A stretch of 11,146 bases of DNA, from the NCBI GenBank assembly GCA_003151875.1, contig PLYW01000081.1, positions 6,830-17,975 of the forward strand, written 5' to 3'. Each line of letters starts with the position of its first letter. The first letter of the stretch is position 1. The notes under the pieces were generated by a model that saw only the letters and a program-made list of their open reading frames with translations, was not told the origin of the DNA and made no database searches. Positions 7,275 through 11,146 of the stretch are shown piece by piece. Source of the DNA: Acidobacteriaceae bacterium (GTDB lineage Bacteria; Acidobacteriota; Terriglobia; Terriglobales; Acidobacteriaceae). The translations under genes and the position numbers were made by a program.

Positions 7275-7820
7275 CTAGGCCGAGGTGCGGCGGCGGCGCT
7301 TTTTCGGCCGCTTCGGTCTCTCGGGTTTCCGCTGACCGGCTTCCATCTCCGCGATGCGCTTGCGCAGTTCTTGCAGCTCTTGTAGTTCTGCACCGGGCTC
7401 GTTTGCCTCTTCCGTCGCCGTTCTCGGGATGAATCTCTTCATCATTTGCAGCGGGGAGAGGGCCACAGATTGCACATCGGTCAAACGGCTTTCCAATGTG
7501 TTTTGCACTTTTTGGTAAGCATCGAACGCCGACTTCAGATACCACATGATAAATTCCTGGCCGACGCGGTCGGACGCTACGATGAGCTGCCGCAGCAGTT
7601 CCAGCGGCAATCCGGTTGGCTGCTCCTTGGCGTCCTCCACGATGATCTGGGTCAAGGTCACACGGGTCAGGTCCTCGCCGGTCTTGGCATCGACCACTTG
7701 CAAGTCTTTCCCGTTTCGGACTAGGGCCGCGATATCTTCCAGGTTGATGTAGCGGCTCCCAGAAGTGTCGTAGAGTCTGCGGTTTGCGTACTTCTTGATG
7801 ATGACCTTGCCGGAGCTCAC
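7275..7820 (-). CDS. phaR: PhaR-type polyhydroxyalkanoate synthesis regulator
   Basis: PhaR represses phasin genes and its own gene, and lets go of DNA when it binds nascent polyhydroxyalkanoate (PHA) granules. The 181-residue product opens with the diagnostic PHB-accumulation N-terminal domain (about 4-64): IIKKYANRRLYDTSGSRYINL at 7-27 and VVDAKTGEDLTRVTLTQII at 42-60. The second accumulation domain, LELLRQLIVASDRVGQEFIMWYL, covers about 73-95. A short Glu/Leu/Arg-rich coiled-coil-like segment (143-162) and a strongly basic tail (KPERPKRPKKRRRR, 165-178) follow. Start GTG at 7820 has an excellent AAGGAGG 7 nt upstream; longer readings of the frame run through the phasin gene and lack support. 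It is divergent from the phasin-like gene, the usual PhaR target, with palindromic sites between them. Identification is firm; regulation here is inferred. Confidence 0.9.
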   Translation of the reverse strand: MSSGKVIIKKYANRRLYDTSGSRYINLEDIAALVRNGKDLQVVDAKTGEDLTRVTLTQIIVEDAKEQPTGLPLELLRQLIVASDRVGQEFIMWYLKSAFDAYQKVQNTLESRLTDVQSVALSPLQMMKRFIPRTATEEANEPGAELQELQELRKRIAEMEAGQRKPERPKRPKKRRRRTSA

Positions 7821-7834
7821 GGGCCGCCTCCTTG

Positions 7835-7845
7835 TTGCAGTGCAA
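7835..7845. promoter_or_regulatory. Palindrome TTGCA-G-TGCAA at the phaR-like promoter (candidate operator)
   Basis: A perfect 11-bp inverted repeat lies 14-25 nt before the GTG start of the phaR-like gene. It would cover the transcription start predicted from TTGCGC, 18 bp, TACAAT on the minus strand (-10 at 7855-7850). The TGC/GCA core resembles known PhaR sites, which suggests autoregulation. Binding is inferred. Confidence 0.45.
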
Positions 7846-7863
7846 AATAATTGTACTTTTAGA

Positions 7864-7892
7864 TTGACAAGGAGCGCAAGGAATACTAGGTT
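7864..7892 (+). promoter_or_regulatory. Promoter candidate for the phasin-like gene
   Basis: A perfect TTGACA (7864-7869) is followed after 17 bp by TAGGTT (7887-7892), a weak -10. The predicted start is near 7899, immediately before the CTGC-GAT-GCAG palindrome. The -35 is convincing; the -10 is not. Confidence 0.4.
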
Positions 7893-7900
7893 TAACTTGA

Positions 7901-7915
7901 TGCTGCGATGCAGCA
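7901..7915. promoter_or_regulatory. Palindrome TGCTGC-GAT-GCAGCA (candidate PhaR operator)
   Basis: This perfect 6-3-6 inverted repeat contains CTGC-N3-GCAG, the motif reported for PhaR binding in Paracoccus and Rhodobacter, as I recall it. It lies between the predicted phasin promoter and the ribosome-binding site GGAGG (7920-7924), where a bound repressor would block transcription. In RNA it could also fold next to the Shine-Dalgarno. Confidence 0.6.
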
Positions 7916-7929
7916 AAACGGAGGTCATT

Positions 7930-8844
7930 ATGCCTAGAACAGTTAAGTCGGAGTTCAACACGGCCATCTCCCGGGAGTCGTCCTTTGTTTCCTTGCTGTC
8001 GGGATGGGTGCAGCAGGGAGTGGAGAATATCTTTGCCACGCAACGAATCCTGGTGGATTTGATCACGCGTCAGAATGCGGATGTCATGCACATGCTGCGG
8101 GAGCGGCTGAACGATCCCGCCTATTGTCCGGCCGAGATTTTGACCGACCTGACCGGCGAGGGAGTGACGAACTTCATTGAAGGACAGAAGTTGCTCCTCA
8201 GCCTGGCCCAGAAGGAATACGAGTTGGTCACCAACGGCATGAAAGAGCGGGTTGGCGGTTACCCCACCGCGGTAGCCGTTACCGACTTCATGCGTCGCGG
8301 TTTCGACACCTTTGTCGAGATGCACCAGGAGATGCTGAAGATCGCCAACAAACAGATGTACACCTGGCTGACCGCGGTAAAGGCCGGCAAGCCTTATGAC
8401 GGCGAAGGCCTGGTCGAGGCCGCTCGCGAAAGCTTCGACACTTTCGTGCACGCGCAGAAGAAGTTCCTGGATGTCATTAAGGAAGAGTCCACCAATGCCA
8501 CGGAAGGCAAGAACGGCGGATCCAAGAAGGCAACCGAGATCACCGAGTTGGCGCGTCACGCCACCGATGCTTTTGTGGAGGCGCAAAAGAAGCTGATGGA
8601 CGTAGCCGGCCGTCAGATGAATGCCGGCCTCAAAGCCACCAACCGCTCGCTGAACATGATCTCACCAAGTGCTTTTACGGAACTGCCGGACTTTACCCGT
8701 GTCAACGTAAAGCATTTTGTGGATGCAGAGAAGGCCTTAATCGACACCGTTACCAAGCGTCCCCCCGTCCACAAGCCGGCCCGCAAAACAGCGCGCCGGA
8801 AGCCACGGACGATCAAGATGAAGACAGTTCACGTCACAGCCTGA
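7930..8844 (+). CDS. Phasin-like PHA granule-associated protein with six repeated units
   Basis: A 304-residue, Ala/Lys/Gln-rich, nearly all-helical protein without signal peptide. I call it phasin-like: phasins coat polyhydroxyalkanoate granules, and this gene is divergent from a PhaR-type regulator. Six units of about 20 residues share the pattern F-(V/I)-x-x-Q-K-x-L-x-(D/S)-(V/L). They begin near residues 30, 78, 124, 168, 211 and 259, 43-48 residues apart (FIEGQKLLLSLAQ at 82-94, FVHAQKKFLDVI at 172-183, FVEAQKKLMDVA at 215-226). Each would make an amphipathic helix suited to a lipid or polymer surface. The C-terminus (278-298) is basic, with KPARKTARRKPR. It is longer than typical phasins of about 180-200 residues. 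Start ATG at 7930 follows GGAGG by 5 nt. Membership of a specific phasin family is not certain. Confidence 0.75.
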   Translation: MPRTVKSEFNTAISRESSFVSLLSGWVQQGVENIFATQRILVDLITRQNADVMHMLRERLNDPAYCPAEILTDLTGEGVTNFIEGQKLLLSLAQKEYELVTNGMKERVGGYPTAVAVTDFMRRGFDTFVEMHQEMLKIANKQMYTWLTAVKAGKPYDGEGLVEAARESFDTFVHAQKKFLDVIKEESTNATEGKNGGSKKATEITELARHATDAFVEAQKKLMDVAGRQMNAGLKATNRSLNMISPSAFTELPDFTRVNVKHFVDAEKALIDTVTKRPPVHKPARKTARRKPRTIKMKTVHVTA

Positions 8845-8880
8845 ACCTGAGCTTTAGTGCGTGAGTTGTCGAAAGCTGTT

Positions 8881-8915
8881 CTGGCGTGCTGCAGTCTGAT
8901 GCTGCGGCACGCCGG
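8881..8915 (+). terminator. Strong hairpin after the phasin-like gene
   Basis: Bases 8881-8894 pair with 8902-8915 in a 14-bp stem (two G-U pairs) around TCTGATG, 37 nt after the stop codon. There is no T-run, so it may be a Rho-dependent boundary or a 3'-stabilising stem rather than a canonical terminator. Confidence 0.45.
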
Positions 8916-9037
8916 TTCAGTCTCCGCAATCTGCCTGAATGAAAAGTCATCCAGTCCGGCATCCCGTCTTTCAAGAAAATCTACAAATTTCTGGCAACTC
9001 TTGACAGTTCCAGCTACACTAACTCTCCGAGGGTGGC

Positions 9038-9091
9038 GCCCAAGGGCCCGCGTAGGTTCTTGGGCATCTGCTCTTCGCTTGTCTTGGGCCC
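9038..9091. other. Region with alternative GCCCAAG/CTTGGGC pairings upstream of the hydrolase
   Basis: GCCCAAG (9038-9044) can pair with CTTGGGC at 9059-9065 or at 9083-9089. TCTTGGGC occurs twice, 24 nt apart, and GGGCCC occurs near both ends. Mutually exclusive stems are possible in a transcript leader of the hydrolase gene. No known regulator is recognised. The rest of the 288-bp gap from 8845 holds only the phasin 3' hairpin. Confidence 0.3.
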
Positions 9092-9132
9092 ACAACTGGA
9101 GACTCAAGAACAACGACGGCTCCTGATCAACC

Positions 9133-9903
9133 ATGGCCTCGCCCAACTACGGCTATCGACAAGATTATGTAGAGGCCGACGTTACCATTTGGAAGGAAGC
9201 GTTGTTCGGGGCAGAGGTGCTCCTCCTGCACGGCTCCCCCGTCTACTATGGTTTAGGCATACCGCATGGCGATGGGTCCGCAGTTGTCCTGGTTCCGGGA
9301 TTCCTGGGTACCGACACCTATCTGAAGCAACTGCATTCCTGGCTCGGGCGAATTGGCTACCATGCTTATTTTTCCGGCATTGGCCTGAATGCGGAATGTC
9401 CAAATCTGCTCATCGAGCATCGGCTCAATGAGAACATCGCAAAGGCACTGCTCGCAACCGAGCGCAAGATTCATCTCATCGGCCATAGCCTGGGCGGCAT
9501 CATCGCCCGCTCCGTAGCCAACCAGAGGCCCGACGATATCGCGTCCGTAATCACCTTAGGCTCTCCCTTCCGTGGAACGGTGGCACATCGCACGGTCCTC
9601 AATGCGGCCGAAACCGTCCGCAAGCGAATTCTGAAAGAGCACGGCCCGGGAGTGCTGCCCACCTGCTACACGGGACGCTGCACCTGCAACTTTCTGGCTT
9701 CGCTGCGCCGCAAGATGCCCCGCTCCATGTTTGAGACGGCAATCTACACCCGACAGGATGGCGTGGTGGATTGGCGGTATTGCATCACCGGCAATGCCAA
9801 AAGCGATTTTGAAGTTTCCGGCACGCACATTGGGTTGGCCTTTAACGCATCCGCTTACACCATCATCGCCAATCGCCTGGCGCAAGCAACCACCGTCGAC
9901 TAG
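9133..9903 (+). CDS. Alpha/beta hydrolase of lipase/esterase type
   Basis: A 256-residue alpha/beta-fold hydrolase with no signal peptide. The oxyanion-hole region is VVLVPGFLGTDTYL (51-64). The nucleophile elbow is GHSLGG (117-122) with Ser119. Probable acid and base are Asp209 in RQDGVVDW and His232 in GTHIGLAFN, the order and spacing seen in related lipase-like proteins from Actinobacteria and Acidobacteria. TLGSPFRGT at 141-149 is the usual strand and loop after the nucleophile helix. A cysteine cluster (C178, C183, C185) lies in the cap region and may bind metal or form a disulfide. Start ATG at 9133 has a poor ribosome site, and no better start is evident. The substrate is unknown. It follows the phasin-like gene on the same strand after 288 bp, so a role with PHA or lipids is possible but not shown. 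Confidence 0.85.
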   Translation: MASPNYGYRQDYVEADVTIWKEALFGAEVLLLHGSPVYYGLGIPHGDGSAVVLVPGFLGTDTYLKQLHSWLGRIGYHAYFSGIGLNAECPNLLIEHRLNENIAKALLATERKIHLIGHSLGGIIARSVANQRPDDIASVITLGSPFRGTVAHRTVLNAAETVRKRILKEHGPGVLPTCYTGRCTCNFLASLRRKMPRSMFETAIYTRQDGVVDWRYCITGNAKSDFEVSGTHIGLAFNASAYTIIANRLAQATTVD

Positions 9904-9980
9904 GAACGGGCGAGCGCCGTACCTCTGCGCGACCGTATCTCCGCAGCACATTTCCCGGAATTTTCCAACGAGCGCCATCA

Positions 9981-9993
9981 CACAACGGTTGTG
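9981..9993. promoter_or_regulatory. Palindrome CACAAC-G-GTTGTG in the 315-bp gap before the beta-barrel gene
   Basis: A perfect 13-bp inverted repeat, about 80 nt after the hydrolase stop and 225 nt before the next start. Its single-base centre suits a protein-binding site better than an RNA hairpin. In the rest of 9904-10218 I see only a TGTAAT (10168-10173) that could be a -10 for the downstream gene, without a -35, and a chance tRNA-like T-loop sequence. Confidence 0.3.
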
Positions 9994-10218
9994 ATAAGAG
10001 CGAGAATCCGTGTCCGCCCGCCGTAGTTCCGATTTGGGAATCGAACCACAAACATTTCATTTTGTTACTGATCCCGCTCCTTTCATGGCGCAAACTGGAT
10101 TGAGGCACAGTTGGGACGGAGCCAGTGAGGTCAAGCAACGCTCACGGTTTACGATCCGCTGAAAACTTGTAATTGGCCGCCCTGCTCCAACTTGAGGGCG
10201 AGCAAAAGGAGATTTAGC

Positions 10219-10911
10219 ATGCGGCCCAGGATTCTGTTCGTCGTGTTCTTATTCGTTCTTCTAACTTCTCTCACCTGTTTCTCACAACAAACCGACATCA
10301 GGCAGTTCACCGCTTTTGGCGCCTATTCCTATTTCAACACGCCGTCGTTGAGCCTGACCCAAAACGGATTCGACGGCGACTTTGGCGTCAACGTGCGCAG
10401 TTGGCTGACGCTTGGAGGCGATTTTAGCTATGGCGCTGGCAACAGTAACCTGCTGCCCAAGAACCTCAATCCGGCCCTGCTGGCGCAACTAGCGCCTATT
10501 CTGCCGTTGCTCCCGCCCGGATACAAATTGGCGGTCCCTTTCAACGCCTCGATCTATACGTATGAGGCCGGGCCGCAATTTAATTACCGCGGACTGAGGA
10601 AGGTGACCCTCTTCGCGCGTCCGGCACTCGGGGCACTGCATGCGAGCGTCACCGCCAAGCCGGGCGACCCAATCACCCAAGAGATTGTCGGCGCCCTGCT
10701 GGGCACGAATCTGAAGAGATCCGACACGGTCGTGTTTTACGGACTTGGCGGCGGTATCACCTGGGAGGCCACCCCGAACTTCGGCCTTCGCTTTGCCACC
10801 GATTTCGTTCACTATAATTTCTTCTCAAACATACTGAATGGTGGTCGTAACACCGTCCGCCTGACGGTGGGGACGAAGTTCTCGTTTGGCAAGAACATCC
10901 TGGGCAAGTAG
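10219..10911 (+). CDS. Small outer-membrane beta-barrel protein
   Basis: A 230-residue predicted outer-membrane protein. The N-terminus has a clear signal peptide: MRPRILFVVFLFVLLTSLTCFS, cleaved probably before QQ. The Cys in it does not form a good lipobox (Thr at -1), so it is not called a lipoprotein. The mature part alternates polar and hydrophobic residues with Gly and aromatics, as in 8-stranded OmpA/OmpX-type barrels: FGAYSYFNTPSLSL, SWLTLGGDFSYG, YTYEAGPQFNYR, VTLFARPALGALHA, VVFYGLGGGITWEA, FGLRFATDFVHYNFF and VRLTVGTKFSFG near the C-terminus. Start ATG at 10219 has AAGGAG 7 nt upstream; an upstream in-frame TTG at 10192 has no such site. It stands alone, with long gaps on both sides. 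Function is unknown; it is not a recognised porin. Confidence 0.85.
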   Translation: MRPRILFVVFLFVLLTSLTCFSQQTDIRQFTAFGAYSYFNTPSLSLTQNGFDGDFGVNVRSWLTLGGDFSYGAGNSNLLPKNLNPALLAQLAPILPLLPPGYKLAVPFNASIYTYEAGPQFNYRGLRKVTLFARPALGALHASVTAKPGDPITQEIVGALLGTNLKRSDTVVFYGLGGGITWEATPNFGLRFATDFVHYNFFSNILNGGRNTVRLTVGTKFSFGKNILGK

Positions 10912-11013
10912 CGTAAGGATGGCGGCCGGCTGCCGCGTTTGGTCCGAGCAGTAGCTTGCTGCGCTTTCGGAATCAGCTGAACCGCCAGTTCCAAACATAA
11001 GGACACCATTGCT

Positions 11014-11038
11014 CCGCGTAGCCGACAAGGCTACGCGG
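11014..11038. repeat. 10-bp perfect stem-loop CCGCGTAGCC-GACAA-GGCTACGCGG
   Basis: A perfect hairpin 103 nt past the beta-barrel gene's stop codon. It has no T-run. It may be an extragenic repeat or a 3' boundary element. The remainder of 10912-11115 shows only a weak TCGCT/AGCGA stem at 11094-11108. Confidence 0.5.
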
Positions 11039-11115
11039 GCAAGCGCGGGCGTTTGTCGTGGAGGGCCTGCTGGCGAGCCAATCCGATCGATCTTCGCTCC
11101 GATAGCGAGGAGTAG

Positions 11116-11146
11116 ATGGAGACGGACATAGCTTCCCCTCTTCAAT
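11116..11146 (+). CDS. Possible start of a gene running off the right edge
   Basis: ATG at 11116 follows GAGGAG (11107-11112) with a short 3-nt gap and stays open for the ten codons visible (METDIASPLQ). Too little is present to name a product, and the close spacing makes the start doubtful. Confidence 0.25.
   Translation, partial: METDIASPLQ

Noticed and set aside
7057..8586. A 509-codon open frame on the minus strand across the phaR-like and phasin-like genes
   Set aside because: It runs antisense to the phasin-like gene and out of frame with the PhaR-like gene, both of which have good family signatures and ribosome sites. It has no recognisable domain and is the expected shadow of GC-rich coding DNA.
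8992..9006. Possible sigma-54 promoter (TGGCAACTCTTGACA)
   Set aside because: The GG and GC elements are not spaced correctly and the downstream element reads TTGA rather than TTGC. The TTGACA itself has no -10 at 16-18 bp.
10036..10047. GGGAATCGAACC, the complement of a tRNA T-loop (GGTTCGATTCCC)
   Set aside because: The flanks do not form a T-stem without mismatches, and there is no anticodon arm, D-arm or acceptor stem. It is probably chance; no tRNA or attachment site is claimed.
10192..10218. TTG start nine codons upstream for the beta-barrel protein
   Set aside because: The AAGGAG at 10206-10211 places the ATG at 10219 as the start, and the signal peptide begins there.
10825..11145. 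A 106-codon minus-strand frame at the right edge
   Set aside because: It overlaps the end of the beta-barrel gene and a perfect hairpin, has no ribosome site that I can see and no family resemblance.

Overview
The window reads as chromosomal DNA from a GC-rich, diderm, heterotrophic bacterium. The best fit is Acidobacteriota (Terriglobia-like). This rests on the mix of genes (a POTRA outer-membrane protein, an exported peptidyl-dipeptidase, a PhaR/phasin pair, an SRPBCC-like protein) and on intergenic DNA full of short GCTGAAGC-type hairpins and heptanucleotide tracts. The taxon is an inference; no rRNA or other marker gene is present. I see no tRNA or rRNA gene, CRISPR array, transposase or integrase.

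Left part (1-2395): two divergent genes share a 158-bp promoter region. Leftward is the N-terminal 406 residues of a BamA/TamA-type POTRA outer-membrane protein, running off the left edge. Rightward is a ThiF/MoeB-family E1-like adenylyltransferase.

Middle (2396-7184): a 241-bp gap with two period-7 tandem tracts precedes an MFS transporter that resembles the eukaryotic lysosomal dipeptide carrier MFSD1. It converges, across a hairpin-rich 213-bp spacer, on an exported M3 peptidase of the Dcp (peptidyl-dipeptidase) type. Dcp releases dipeptides, so this pair may form a peptide-scavenging unit. Upstream of dcp on the same strand is a 250-residue SRPBCC-like protein.

Right-middle (7275-9903): a divergent pair, a PhaR-type polyhydroxyalkanoate regulator (leftward) and a phasin-like granule protein built from six repeated amphipathic units (rightward). 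The 109 bp between them holds two TGC-centred palindromes. One matches the CTGC-N3-GCAG operator described for PhaR, and both sit near the predicted transcription starts. An alpha/beta hydrolase of lipase type follows the phasin gene. No PHA synthase is in view.

Right end (9904-11146): a 315-bp gap, a small outer-membrane beta-barrel protein with a signal peptide, then a spacer with a strong hairpin and possibly the first codons of another gene.

The points most worth a second look are the PhaR/phasin operator arrangement, the six-unit phasin, the MFSD1-like/Dcp pairing, the period-7 arrays, and the synonymously diverged peptide repeat in the POTRA protein.
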